Shown here in pieces: positions 1 through 10,063 of a stretch of 64,000 nt of DNA; within the stretch, counting starts at the first letter, position 1; each line of letters starts with the position of its first letter. The stretch is taken from positions 16,668,146 through 16,732,145 of the forward strand of contig CM075773.1 in the NCBI GenBank assembly GCA_037974665.1. Reading direction: 5' to 3'. The DNA comes from Ehretia macrophylla. Taxonomy: Eukaryota > Streptophyta > Magnoliopsida > Boraginales > Ehretiaceae. The notes under the pieces are model-generated. The model did no database searches. It was not told the origin of the DNA and was given only the letters and a program-made list of their open reading frames with translations. The position numbers and the translations under genes are program-made.

Positions 1-526
1 TAACGGTTCACAGTCCCAGCCTAGAGAGATGGCCCATTCAAAAGGCCCAATGGGCTTAACGACAACCCATCCGCTTCACCAACGTAGCATCCTCACAAGA
101 CGTGATATCGACACATTGTAAAGTCCTCTAATGTGCCGCGAGTAAGGTTGTCGTGCTTTTAACAGCTCACGACGTATGATCCGGGACGGAAAAATTGAGC
201 AAAAGTAGAAAAGTGGCCCGAAACTGATGAAAACGTTTGATTTTGGGCTCCGAAAAGGGCACAGCGAGCTACCTAGCTACCCCCGTCGTAGAGTTATCGG
301 AGAGCTTTCCAACGGTATGCTGTGCACTGCGTAACTCCTTACTGATCAAATGTTATAGGCACCGGAGCGACGGAGACCTGGTCACAAGCCCTACGCCCTC
401 GGTTTGCGGGCCCAGCCTCCACGTGAAGCGAAGTTGTCTTGCCCAAGGTGCCGTGGGATTCGATAATAGAAATGTGGTGGGTAAAGTATCTTGGCAACGC
501 TAACCGGAGCAAAAAAAATTGAAAAG
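1..526 (-). other. Partial 5S intergenic spacer at left edge
   Basis: The window opens at about -33 upstream of a 5S gene lying just outside it. The stretch then runs through the full non-genic spacer to the 3' end of unit 1. It holds the site II-like inverted repeat (about 33-56), the purine-rich AAAA-rich tract near 185-215 and the T8/T4 terminator runs (plus-strand A runs) at 511-525. No gene is seen in it. Confidence 0.95.
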
Positions 527-646
527 GGGCGTGCAACACTAGGACTTCCCAGGGGGTCACCCATCCTAGTACTACTCTCGCCCAAGCACGCTTAACTTCG
601 GAGTTCTGATGGGATCCGATGCATTAGTGCTGGTATGATCGCACCC
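527..646 (-). rRNA. 5S rRNA: 5S rRNA, unit 1
   Basis: Short unit, G class. Three changes from consensus: C117G and C107A in the 3' strand of helix I and its neighbourhood, and C28T next to the BamHI-like GGATCC, which stays intact only in part. Internal promoter boxes are unchanged. Confidence 0.95.
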
Positions 647-1215
647 GTCATGTTGAGGGCACAATTCCTTTATGTGTTAACGGTTCACAGTCCCAGCCTA
701 GAGATATGGCCCATTCAAAAGGCCCAATGGGCTTAACGACAACCCATCCGCTTCAACAACGCAGCATCCTCGCAAGACGTGATATCGACGCATTGTAGGG
801 TCCTCTAATGTGCCGTGAGAAAGGTTGTCATCCTTTTAACAGCTCACGGCGTACGAACCGGGACGGAAAAACAGAGCAAAAGAAGAAAAGTGGCCCAAAA
901 CTGATGAAAACGTTCGATTTTGATCTCCAAAAAGGGCAGGGCGAGCTAACCAGCTGCCCCCGTCGTAGAGATCACGGAGAGCTTTCCAACGGTATGCTGT
1001 GCGCCGCGTAACTCCTTACGGATCAAAAGTTATGGGCACCGGAGCGACGGAGACCTGGTCACAAGCCCTACGCCCTTTGTTTGCGGGCCCAGCCTCCACG
1101 TGAAGAGAAGTTGTCTTGCCCAAGGTGCCGTGGGATTCGATAATAGAAATGTGGTGGGTAAAGTATCTTGGCAACCCTAATCGGAGCAAAAAAAATTGAA
1201 AAAGTGGAAGCAAAA

Positions 1216-1335
1216 GGGGGTGCAACACGAGGACTTCCCAGGTGGTCTCCCATCCTAGTACTACTCTCGCCCAAGCACGCTTAACTTCGTAGTTCTGATG
1301 GGATCCGGTGCATTAGTGCTGGTATGATCGCACCC
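1216..1335 (-). rRNA. 5S rRNA: 5S rRNA, unit 2 (long)
   Basis: Long unit, but the first 12-bp copy beyond the gene is degenerate (plus strand GTGGAAGC instead of GGGGGTGC). Changes: C93A and T88A in the C box region, C46A. Two C-box changes make reduced TFIIIA binding plausible. Confidence 0.93.
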
Positions 1336-1904
1336 GTCATGTTGAGGGCACAATTCCTTTATGTGTTAACGGTTCACAGTCCTAGCCTAGAGATATGGCC
1401 CATTCAAAAGGCCCAATGGGCTTAACGACAACCCATCCGCTTCAACAACGCAGCATCCTCGCAAGACGTGATATCGACGCATTGTAGGGTCCTCTAATGT
1501 GCCGCGAGTAAGGTTGTCGTCCTTTTAACAGCTCGCGACGTACGATCCGGGACGGAAAAACAGAGCAAAAGAAGAAAAGTGGCCCGAAACTGATGAAAAC
1601 GTTCGATTTTGAGCTCCGAAAAGGGCACGGCAAGCTAGCTAGCTACCCCCGTCGTAGAGCTCTCGGAGAGCTTTCTAACGGTATGCTGTGCGCCGCGTAA
1701 CTCCTTACGGATCAAAAGTTATGGGCACCGGAGCGACGGAGACCTGGTCACAAGCCCTACGCCCTCGGTTTGCGGGCCCAGCCTCCACGTGAAGAGAAGT
1801 TGGCTTGCCCAAGGTGTCGTGGGATTCGATAATAGAAATGTGGTGGGTAAAGTATCTTGGCAACCCTAACCGGAGCAAAAAAAATTGAAAAAGGGGAAGC
1901 AAAA

Positions 1905-2024
1905 GGGGGTGCAACACGAGGACTTCCCAGGGGGTCACCCATCCTAGTACTACTCTCGCCCAAGCACGCTTAACTTCGGAGTTCTGATGGGATCCGGTGC
2001 ATTAGTGCTGGTATGATCGCACCC
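1905..2024 (-). rRNA. 5S rRNA: 5S rRNA, unit 3 (long, consensus gene)
   Basis: Exact match to the window consensus over 120 nt. Long unit whose outer 12-bp copy carries the same GGAAGC degeneration as unit 2, so the two units share a recent ancestor. Confidence 0.97.
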
Positions 2025-2565
2025 GTCATGTTGAGGGCACAATTCCTTTATGTGTTAACGGTTCACAGTCCCAGCCTAGAGATATGGCCCATTCAAAAGG
2101 CCCAATGGGCTTAACGACAACCCATCCGCTTCAACAACGCAGCATCCTCGCAAGACGTCATATCGACGCATTGTAAAGTCCTCTAATGTGCCGCGAGTAA
2201 GGTTGTCATCCTTTTAACAGCTCACGACGTACGATCCGGGACGGAAAAATAGAGCAAAAGAAGAAAAGTGGCCTGAAACTGATGAAAACGTTCGATTTTG
2301 AGCTCCGAAAAGGGCACGGCGAGCTAGCTAGCTGCCCCCGTCGTAGAGCTCTCGGAGAGCTTTCCAACGGTATGCTGTGCGCCGCGTAACTCCTTACGGA
2401 TCAAAAGTTATGGGCACCGGAGCGACGGAGACCTGGTCGCAAGCCCTACGCCCTCGGTTTGCGGGCCCAGCCTCCACGTGAAGAGAAGTTGTCTTGCCCA
2501 AGGTGCCGTGGGATTCGATAATAGAAATGTGGTGGGTAAAGTATCTTGGCAACGCTAACCGGAGC

Positions 2566-2580
2566 AAAAAAAATTGAAAA
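2566..2580 (-). terminator. Pol III terminator of unit 4 (reference)
   Basis: In RNA sense the gene is followed by one C, then T4 (2580-2577), CAA, then T8 (2573-2566). Runs of four or more T stop RNA polymerase III, and the second run is a backup. The same pair follows nearly every unit. The T8 run is interrupted in units 7, 57, 71, 84, 87 and 90. Confidence 0.9.
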
Positions 2581-2581
2581 G

Positions 2582-2701
2582 GGGGGTGCAACACGAGGAC
2601 TTCCCAGGGGGTCACCCATCCTAGTACTACTCTCGCCCAAGCACGCTTAACTTCGGAGTTCTGATGGGATCCGGTGCATTAGTGCTGGTATGATCGCACC
2701 C
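2582..2701 (-). rRNA. 5S rRNA: 5S rRNA, unit 4 (reference copy)
   Basis: Encodes the 120-nt 5S RNA of the large ribosomal subunit, which with ribosomal proteins uL18 and uL5 forms the central protuberance. The copy equals the window consensus. The 5' GGGTGC pairs with the 3' GCACCC to close helix I. GGATCC lies at 30-35. The expected internal control region is present: A box about 50-64, intermediate element 67-72 and C box about 80-97, bound by TFIIIA. Position 93 is C, where several familiar plant 5S sequences have T. The start was set at the G following the conserved -1 C, and the end at 120 nt, before the T runs. Short unit, G class. Expression cannot be proved from sequence. Confidence 0.98.
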
Positions 2702-2729
2702 GTCATGTTGAGGGCACAATTCCTTTATG
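2702..2729 (-). promoter_or_regulatory. Upstream Pol III promoter elements of unit 4 (reference)
   Basis: In RNA sense there is a TATA-like CATAAA at -28 to -23, GCCC at -14 to -11 and C at -1. These correspond to the three upstream elements described for Arabidopsis 5S genes: an AT-rich box near -28, GC near -13 and C at -1. The block is nearly invariant across the array. Exceptions are units 52, 61, 64 and 88. Confidence 0.8.
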
Positions 2730-2763
2730 TGTTAACGGTTCACAGTCCCAGCCTAGAGATATG

Positions 2764-2787
2764 GCCCATTCAAAAGGCCCAATGGGC
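2764..2787. promoter_or_regulatory. GCCCATT/AATGGGC inverted repeat at -63 to -86 (reference)
   Basis: GCCCATT (2764-2770) and AATGGGC (2781-2787) form a 7-bp perfect inverted repeat around a 10-nt loop. The inner GCCCAATGGGC is itself an 11-bp inverted repeat. TGGGCC/T is the site II element of plant ribosomal-protein and proliferation genes, bound by TCP factors. A regulatory role here is inference. The block is kept in almost all units (unit 56 and a few others carry single changes). Confidence 0.55.
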
Positions 2788-2998
2788 TTAACGACAACCC
2801 ATCCGCTTCAACAACGCAGCATCCTCGCAAGACGTGATATCGACACATTGTAGGGTCCTCTAATATGCCGCGAGTAAGGTTGTCGTCCTTTTAACAGCTC
2901 GCGACGTACGATCCGGGACGGAAAAATAGAGCAAAAGAAGAAAAGTGGCCCGAAACTGATGAAAACGTTCGATTTTGAGCTCCGAAAAGGGCACGGCG

Positions 2999-3010
2999 AG
3001 CTAGCTAGCT
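2999..3010. repeat. AGCTAGCTAGCT palindrome in spacer (reference)
   Basis: Perfect 12-bp self-complementary palindrome made of three AGCT/CTAG steps. Many units replace the last step (plus-strand GCTACCTGC, GCTCGCTGC, or GCAAGCT), so it is one of the more variable points of the spacer. Confidence 0.6.
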
Positions 3011-3023
3011 GCCCCTGTCGTAG

Positions 3024-3038
3024 AGCTCTCGGAGAGCT
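3024..3038. repeat. 15-bp inverted repeat AGCTCTC-G-GAGAGCT (reference)
   Basis: Seven-base arms around one G. In a large subset of units the centre reads CTCAGAGAG, and in others the right arm is broken (GGAGTGC). The G/A state of this site is linked to other spacer markers (see findings). No function is known to me. Confidence 0.6.
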
Positions 3039-3258
3039 TTCCAACTGTATGCTGTGCGCCTCGTAACTCCTTACGGATCAAAAGTTATGGGCACTGGAGC
3101 GACGGAGACCTGGTCACAAGCCCTACACCCTCGGTTTGCGGGCCCAGCCTCCACGTGAAGAGAAGTTGTCTTGCCCAAGGTGCCGTGGGATTCGATAATA
3201 GAAATGTGGTGGGTAAAGTATCTTGGAAACCCTAACCGGAGCAAAAAAAATTGAGAAG

Positions 3259-3378
3259 GGGGGTGCAACACGAGGACTTCCTAGGGGGTCACCCATCCTA
3301 GTACTACTCTCGCCCAAGCACGCTTAACTTCGAAGTTCTGATGGGATCGGGTGCATTAGTGCTGGTATGATCGCACCC
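3259..3378 (-). rRNA. 5S rRNA: 5S rRNA, unit 5
   Basis: Short, C class. Changes G97A, C46T, G30C. The 3' flank reads TTGAGAAGG on the plus strand, shortening the T4 run. The same flank recurs only in unit 22. Confidence 0.94.
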
Positions 3379-3935
3379 GTCATGTTGAGGGCATAATTCC
3401 TTTATGTGTTAACGGTTCACAGTCCTAGCCTAGAGATATGGCCCATTCAAAAGGCCCAATGGGCTTAACGACAACCCATCCGCTTCAACAACGCAGCATC
3501 CTCGCAAGATGTGATATCGACGCATTGTAGGGTCCTCTAATGTGCCGCGAGTAAGGTTGTCGTCCTTTTAATAGCTCACGACGTACAATCCGGGATGGAA
3601 AAACAGAGCAAAAGAAGAAAAGTGGCCCGAAACTGATGAAAACGTTCGATTTTGAGTTCCGATAAGGGCACAGCGAGCTAGCTAGCTGCCCCCGTCGTAG
3701 AGCTCTCGGAGAGCTTTCCAACGGTATGCTGTGCGCCGCGTAACTCCTTACGGATCAAAAGTTATGGGCACCGGAGCGACGGAGACCTGGTCACAAGCCC
3801 TACGCCCTCGGTTTGCGGGCCCAACCTCCACGTGAAGAGAAGTTGTCTTGCCCAAGGTGCCGTGGGATTCGATAATAGAAATGTGGTGGGTAAAGTATCT
3901 TGGCAACCCTAACCGGAGCAAAAAAAATTGAAAAG

Positions 3936-4055
3936 GGGGGTGCAACACGAGGACTTCCCAGGGGGTCACCCATCCTAGTACTACTCTCGCCCAAGCACGC
4001 TTAACTTCGGCGTTCTGATGGGATCCGGTGCATTAGTGCTGGTATGATCGCACCC
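3936..4055 (-). rRNA. 5S rRNA: 5S rRNA, unit 6
   Basis: Short, C class. Single change T45G, outside the A box. Confidence 0.96.
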
Positions 4056-4612
4056 GTCATGTTGAGGGCACAATTCCTTTATGTGTTAACGGTTCACAGT
4101 CCCAGCCTAGAGATATGGCCCATTCAAAAGGCCCAATGGGCTTAACGACAACCCATCCGCTTCAACAATGCAGCATCCTCGCAAGACGTGATATCAACGC
4201 ATTGTAGGGTCCTCTAATGTGCCGCGAGTAAGGTTGTCGTCCTTTTAACAGCTCACGACGTACGATCCGGGACGGAAAAACAGAGCAAAAGAAGAAAAGT
4301 GGCCCGAAACTGATGAAAACGTTCGATTTTGAGCTCCGAAAAGGGCACGGCGAGCTAGCTAGCTGCCCCCGTCGTAGAGCTCTCGGAGAGATTTCCAACG
4401 GTATGCTGTGCGCCGCGTAACTCCTTACGGATCAAAAGTTATGGGCACCGGAGCGACGGAGACCTGATCACAAGCCCTACGCCCTCGGTTTGCGGGCCCA
4501 GCCTCCACGTGAAGAGAAGTTGTCTTGCCCAAGGTGCCGTGGGATTCGATAATAGAAATGTGGTGGGTAAAGTATCTTGGCAACCCTAACCGGAGAAAAC
4601 AAAATTGAAAAG

Positions 4613-4732
4613 GGGGGTGCAACACGAGGACTTCCTAGGGGGTCACCCATCCTAGTACTACTCTCGCCCAAGCACTCTTAACTTCGGAGTTCTGATGGGA
4701 TCCTGTGCATTAGTGCTGGTATGATCGCACCC
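4613..4732 (-). rRNA. 5S rRNA: 5S rRNA, unit 7
   Basis: Short, C class. Changes G97A, C57A (A box) and C29A; the identical trio occurs in unit 32 and, with two more changes, in unit 31. The T8 terminator run is broken by one G. Confidence 0.93.
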
Positions 4733-5289
4733 GTCATGTTGATGGCACAATTCATTTATGTGTTAAAGTTTCACAGTCCCAGCCTAGAGATATGGCCCAT
4801 TCAAAAGGCCCAATGGGCTTAACGACAACCCATCTGCTTCAACAACCCAGCATCCTCGCAAGACGTGATATCGACGCATTGTAGGGTCCTCTAATGTGCC
4901 GCGAGTAAGGTTGTCGTCCTTTTAACAGCTCACGACGTACGATCCGGGACGGAAAAACAGAGCAAAAGAAGAAAAGTGGCCCGAAACTGATGAAAACGTT
5001 CGATTTTGAGCTCCAAAAAGGGCACGGCGAGCTAGCTAGCTGCCCCCGTCGTAGAGCTCTCGGAGTTCTTTCCAACAGTATGCTTTGCGCCGCGTAACTC
5101 CTTACGGATCAAAAGTTATGGGCACCGGAGCGACGGAGACCTGGTCACAAGCCCTATGCCCTCGGTTTGCGGGCCCAGCCTCCACGTGAAGAGAAGTTGT
5201 CTTGCCCAAGGTGCCGTGGCATTCGATAATAGAAATGTGGTGGGTAAAGTATCTTGGCAACCCTAACCGGAGCAAAAAAAATTGAAAAG

Positions 5290-5409
5290 GGGGGTGCAAC
5301 ACGAGGACTTCCCAGGGGGTCACCCATCCTAGTACTACTCTCGCCCAAGCACGCTTAACTTCGGAGTTCTGATGGGATCCGGTGCATTAGTGCTGGTATG
5401 ATCGCACCC
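5290..5409 (-). rRNA. 5S rRNA: 5S rRNA, unit 8 (consensus gene)
   Basis: Exact consensus. Short, C class. Its spacer variants (plus-strand CCCTATGCC, CGTGGCATTC) recur in unit 15. Confidence 0.97.
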
Positions 5410-5966
5410 GTCATGTTGAGGACACAATTCCTTTATGTGTTAACGGTTCATAGTCCCAGCCTAGAGATATGGCCCATTCAAAAGGCCCAATGGGCTTAAC
5501 GACAACCCATCCGCTTCAACAACGCAGCATCCTCGCAAGACGTGATATCGACGCATTGTAGGGTCTTCTAATGTGCCGCGAGTAAGGTTGTCGTCCTTTT
5601 AACAGCTCACGACGTACGATCCGGGACGGAAAAACAGAGCAAAAGAAGAAAAGTGGCCCGAAACTGATGAAAACTTTCAATTTTGAGCTCCGAAAAGCGC
5701 ACGGCAGGCTAGCTACCTGCCCCCGTCGTAGAGCTCTCGGAGAGCTTTCCAACGGTATGCTGTGCGCCGCGTAACTCCTTACGGATCAAAAGTTATGGGC
5801 ACCGGGGCGACGGAGACCTGCTCACAAGCCCTACGCCGTCGGTTTGCGGGCCCAGCCTCCACGTGAAGAGAAGTTGTCTTGCCCAAGGTGCCGTGGGATT
5901 CGATAATAGAAATGTGGTGGGTAAAGTATCTTGGCAACGCTAACCGGAGCAAAAAAAATTGAACAG

Positions 5967-6086
5967 GGGGGTGCAACACGAGGACTTCCCAGGGGGTCAC
6001 CCATCCTAGTACTACTCTCGCCCAAGCACTCTTAACTTCGGAGTTCTGATGGGATCCGGTGCATTAGTGCTGGTATGATCGCACCC
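5967..6086 (-). rRNA. 5S rRNA: 5S rRNA, unit 9
   Basis: Short, G class. Only change C57A, inside the A box. The 3' flank reads TTGAACAGGG on the plus strand, so the first T run is lost and the T8 run must serve. Unit 16 has the same features. Confidence 0.95.
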
Positions 6087-6655
6087 GTCATGTTGAGGGC
6101 ACAATTCCTTTATGTGTTAACGGTTCACAGTCCCAGCCTAGAGATATGGCCCATTCAAAAGGCCCAATGGGCTTAACGACAACCCATCCGCTTCAACAAC
6201 GCAGCATCCTCGCAAGACGTGATATCGACGCATTGTAGGGTCCTCTAATGTCCCGCGAGTAAGGTTGTCGTCCTTTTAACTACTCACGACGTACGATCCG
6301 GGACGGAAAAACAGAGCAAAAGAAGAAAAGTGGCCCGAAACTGATGAAAACGTTCGATTTTGATCTTCGAAAAGGGCACGGCGACTTAGCTACCTACCCC
6401 CGTCGTAGAGCTCTCGGAGAGCTTTCCAACGGTATGTTGTGCGCCGCGTAACTCCTTACGGATCAAAAGTTATGGGCACCGGAGCGACGGAGACCTGGTC
6501 ACAAGCCCTACGCCCTCGGTTTGCGGGCCCAGCCTCCACGTGAAGAGAAGTTGTCTTGCCCAAGGTGCCGTGGGATTCGATAATAGAAATGTGGTGGGTA
6601 AAGTATCTTGCCAACCCTAACCGGAGCAAAAAAAATTGAAAAAAGGGGTGCAAAA

Positions 6656-6775
6656 GGGGGTGCAACATGAGGACTTCCCAGGGGATCACTCATCCTAGTA
6701 CTACTCTCGCCCAAGCACGCTTAACTTCGGAGTTCTAATGGGATCCGGTGCATTAGTGGTGGTATGATCGCACCC
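6656..6775 (-). rRNA. 5S rRNA: 5S rRNA, unit 10 (long)
   Basis: Long unit. Changes G108A, C91T, G86A, C39T, G17C, two of them in the C box region. Paired with unit 17 by spacer markers. Confidence 0.92.
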
Positions 6776-7332
6776 GTCATGTTGAGGGCACAATTCCTTT
6801 ATGTGTTAAACTTTCACAGTCCCAGCCTAGAGATATGGCCCATTCAAAAGGCCCAATGGGCTTAACGACAACCCATCCGCTTCAACAATGCAGCATCCTC
6901 GCAAGACGTGATATCGACGCATTGTAGGGTCCTCTAATGTGCCGCGAGTAAGGTTGTCGTCCTTTTAACAGCTCACGACGTACGATCCGGGACGGAAAAA
7001 CAGAGCAAAAGAAGAAAAGTGGCCCAAAACTGATGAAAACGTTCGATTTTGAGCTCCGAAAAGGGCACGGCGAGCTAGCTAGCTGCCCCCGTCGTAGAGC
7101 TCTCGGAGAGCTTTCCAACGGTATGCTGTGCGCCGCGTAACTCCTTACGGATCAAAAGTTATGGGCACCGGGGCGACGGAGACCTGGTCACAAGCCCTAC
7201 GCCCTCGGTTTGCGGGCCCAGCCTCCACGTGAAGAGAAGTTGTCTTGCCCAAGGTGCCGTGGGATTCGATAATAGAAATGTGGTGGGTAAAGTATCTTGG
7301 CAACCCTAACCGGAGCAAAAAAAATTGAAAAG

Positions 7333-7452
7333 GGGGGTGCAACACGAGGACTTCCCAGGGGGTCACCCATCCTAGTACTACTCTCGCCCAAGCACGCTTA
7401 ACTTCGAAGTTCCGATGGGATCCGGTGCATTAGTGCTGGTATGATCGCACCC
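7333..7452 (-). rRNA. 5S rRNA: 5S rRNA, unit 11
   Basis: Short, C class. Changes C46T and A40G, both outside the promoter boxes. Confidence 0.95.
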
Positions 7453-8009
7453 GTCATGTTGAGGGCACAATTCCTTTATGTGTTAACGGTTCACAGTCCC
7501 AGCCTAGAGATATGGCCCATTCAAAAGGCCCAATGGGCTTAACGACAACCCATCCGCTTCAACAACGCAGAATCCTCGCAAGACGTGATATCGACGCATT
7601 GTAGGGTCCTCTAATGTGCAGCGAGTAAGGTTGTCGTCCTTTTAACAGCTCACGACGTACGATCCGGGACGGAAAAACAGAGCAAAAGAAGAAAAGTGGC
7701 CCGAAACTGAAAAAAATGTTCGATTTCGAGCTCCGAAAAGGGCACGGCGAGCTAGCTACCTGCCCCCGTCGTAGAGCTCTCGGAGAGCTTTCCAACGGTA
7801 TGCTGTGCGCCGCGTAACTCCTTACGGATCAAAAGTTATGGGCACCGGAGCGACGGAGACCTGGTCACAAGCCCTACGCCCTCGGTTTGCGGTCCCAGCC
7901 TCCACGTGAAGAGAAGTTGTCTTGCCCAAGGTGCCGTGGGATTCGATAATAGAAATGTGGTGGGTAAAGTACCTTGGCAACCCTAACCGGAGCAAAAAAA
8001 ATTGAAAAG

Positions 8010-8129
8010 GGGGGTGCAACACGAGGACTTCCCAGGGGGTCACCCATCCTAGTACTACTCTCGCCCAAGCACGCTTAACTTCGGAGTTCTGATGGGATCC
8101 GGTGCATTAGTGCTGGTATGATCGCACCC
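8010..8129 (-). rRNA. 5S rRNA: 5S rRNA, unit 12 (consensus gene)
   Basis: Exact consensus. Short, C class. Intact T4 and T8 runs follow. Confidence 0.97.
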
Positions 8130-8697
8130 GTCATGTTGAGGGCACAATTCCTTTATGTGTTAACGGTTCAAAGTCCCAGCCTAGAGATATGGCCCATTCA
8201 AAAGGCCCAATGGGCTTAACGACAACCCATCCGCTTCAACAACGCAGCATCCTCGCAAGACGTGATATCGACGCATTGTAGGGTCCTCTAATGTGCTCCG
8301 AGTAAGGTTGTCATCCTTTTAACAGCTCACGACGTACGATCCTGGACAGAAAAACAGAGCAAAAGAAGAAAAGTGGCCCGAAACTAATGAAAATGTTCAA
8401 TTTTGTGTTCTGAAAAGGGCACGGCGAGCTAGCTACATGCCCCCGTCGTAGAGCTCTCGGAGAGCTTTCAACGGTATGTTGTGCGCCACATAACTCCTTA
8501 CGGATCAAAAGTTATGAGCACCGGAGCGACGGAAACCTGGTCACAAGCCCTACGCCCTTGGTTTGCGGGCCCAGCCACCACGTGAAGAGAAGTTGTCTTG
8601 CCCAATGTGCCGTGGGATTCGATAATAGAAATGTGGTGGGTAAAGTATCTTGGCAACCCTTACCGGAACAAAAAAAATTGAAAAAGGGGGTGCAAAA

Positions 8698-8817
8698 GGG
8701 GGTGCAACACGAGGACTTCCCAGGGGGTCACCCATCCTAGTACTACTCTCGCCCAAGCACGCTTACCTTCGGAGTTCTGATGGGATCCGGTGCATTAGTG
8801 CTGGTATGATCGCACCC
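8698..8817 (-). rRNA. 5S rRNA: 5S rRNA, unit 13 (long)
   Basis: Long unit. Single change T52G in the A box. One base is missing in its spacer (688 bp to the previous start). Spacer variants GCCACCACGTG and CCCAATGTGCC are shared with unit 21. Confidence 0.95.
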
Positions 8818-9386
8818 GTCATGTTGAGGGCACAATTCCTTTATGTGTTAACGGTTCACAGTCCTAGCCTAGAGATATGGCCCATTCAAAAGGCCCAATG
8901 GGCTTAACGACAACCCATCCGCTTCAACAACGTAGCATCCTCGCAAGACGTGATATCGACGCATTGTAGCGTCCCCTAATGTGCCGCGAGTAAGGTTGTC
9001 GTCCTTTTAACAGCTCACGACGTACGATCCGGGATGGAAAAACAGAGCAAAAGAAGAAAAGTGGCTCGAAACTGATGAAAACGTTCGCTTTTGAGCTTCG
9101 GAAAGGGGATGGCGAGCTACCTACCTGCGCCCGTCCTAGAGCTCTCAGAGTGCTTTCCAACAGTATGCTGTGCGCCGCGTAACTCCTTACGGATCAAAAG
9201 TTATGGGCACCGGAGTGACGGAGACCTGGCCACAAGCCCTACGCCCTCGGTTTGCGGGCCCAGCCTCCACGTGAAGAGAAGTTGTCTTGCCCAAGGTGCC
9301 GCGGGATTCGATACTAGAAATGTGGTGGGTAAAGTATCTTGGCAACCCTAACCGGAGCAAAAAAAATTGAAAAAGGGGGTGCAAAA

Positions 9387-9506
9387 GGGGGTGCAACATG
9401 AGGACTTCCCAGGGGGTCACCCATCCTAGTACTACTCTCGCCCAAGCATGCTTAACTTCGGAGTTCTAATGGGATCCGGTGCATTAGTGCTGGTATGATC
9501 GCACCC
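9387..9506 (-). rRNA. 5S rRNA: 5S rRNA, unit 14 (long)
   Basis: Long unit. Changes G108A, G58A (A box) and C39T, all transitions at CpG or former CpG-like contexts on one strand or the other. Confidence 0.94.
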
Positions 9507-10063
9507 GTCATGTTGAGGGCACAATTCCTTTATGTGTTAAACTTTCACAGTCCCAGCCTAGAGATATGGCCCATTCAAAAGTCCCAATGGGCTTAACGAC
9601 AACCCATCTGCTTCAACAACGCAGCATCCTCGCAAGACGTGATATCGACGCATTGTAGGGCCCTTTAATGTCTAGCGAGTTAGGTTGTTTTCCTTTTAAC
9701 AGCTCACAACGTACGATCCGGGACGGAAAAACCGTGCAAAAGAAGAAAAGTGGCCCAACACTAATGAAAACGTTTGATTTTGGGTTCCGAAAAGGGCACG
9801 GCGAGCTAGCTAGCTGCCCCCGTCGTAGAGCTCTCGGAGTGCTTTCCAACAGTATGCTTTGCGCCGCGTAACTCCTTACGGATCAAAAGTTATGGGCACC
9901 GGAGCGACGGAGACCTGGTCACAAGCCCTATGCCCTCGGTTTGCGGGCCCAGCCTCCACGTGAAGAGAAGTTGTCTTGCCCAAGGTACCGTGGCATTCGA
10001 TAATAGAAATGTGGTGGGTAAAGTATCTTGGCAACGCTAACCGGAGCAAAAAAAATTGAACAG

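Larger units (their letters stand above)
2702..3258 (-). other. Intergenic spacer, reference short type
   Basis: This 557-bp stretch stands for all spacers. Reading left to right: upstream promoter block of unit 4; the GCCCA/TGGGC inverted repeat; a variable middle with a purine-rich tract (2925-2945; pyrimidine-rich on the RNA-sense strand); AGCTAGCTAGCT (2999-3010); a 15-bp inverted repeat (3024-3038); a strongly conserved stretch to the terminator of unit 5. No gene, tRNA or transposon is seen. Short ORFs on both strands have no recognisable domain and are read as chance. Confidence 0.9.
4800..6740. repeat. Segmental duplication block A1 (units 8-10)
   Basis: Shares a series of rare spacer and gene variants with 9574-11514 at a constant 4774-bp offset. 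See the matching finding for the list. Confidence 0.8.

Noticed and set aside
2394..2640. Minus-strand ORFs of 64-77 codons across the 5S gene 3' half and spacer
   Set aside because: They read through the structural RNA gene, often from TTG, GTG or CTG starts, and their length classes simply mirror the 12-bp duplication.
3024..3038. Spacer inverted repeat as a Rho-independent terminator
   Set aside because: No T run follows it on either strand and the context is a plant Pol III array.
2808..3044. Recurrent 78-codon minus-strand ORF repeated in most units, resembling a multigene protein family
   Set aside because: It lies wholly in the 5S spacer, recurs because the DNA recurs, is broken or shifted by indels in many units, and shows no domain, no start context and no bias toward synonymous change.
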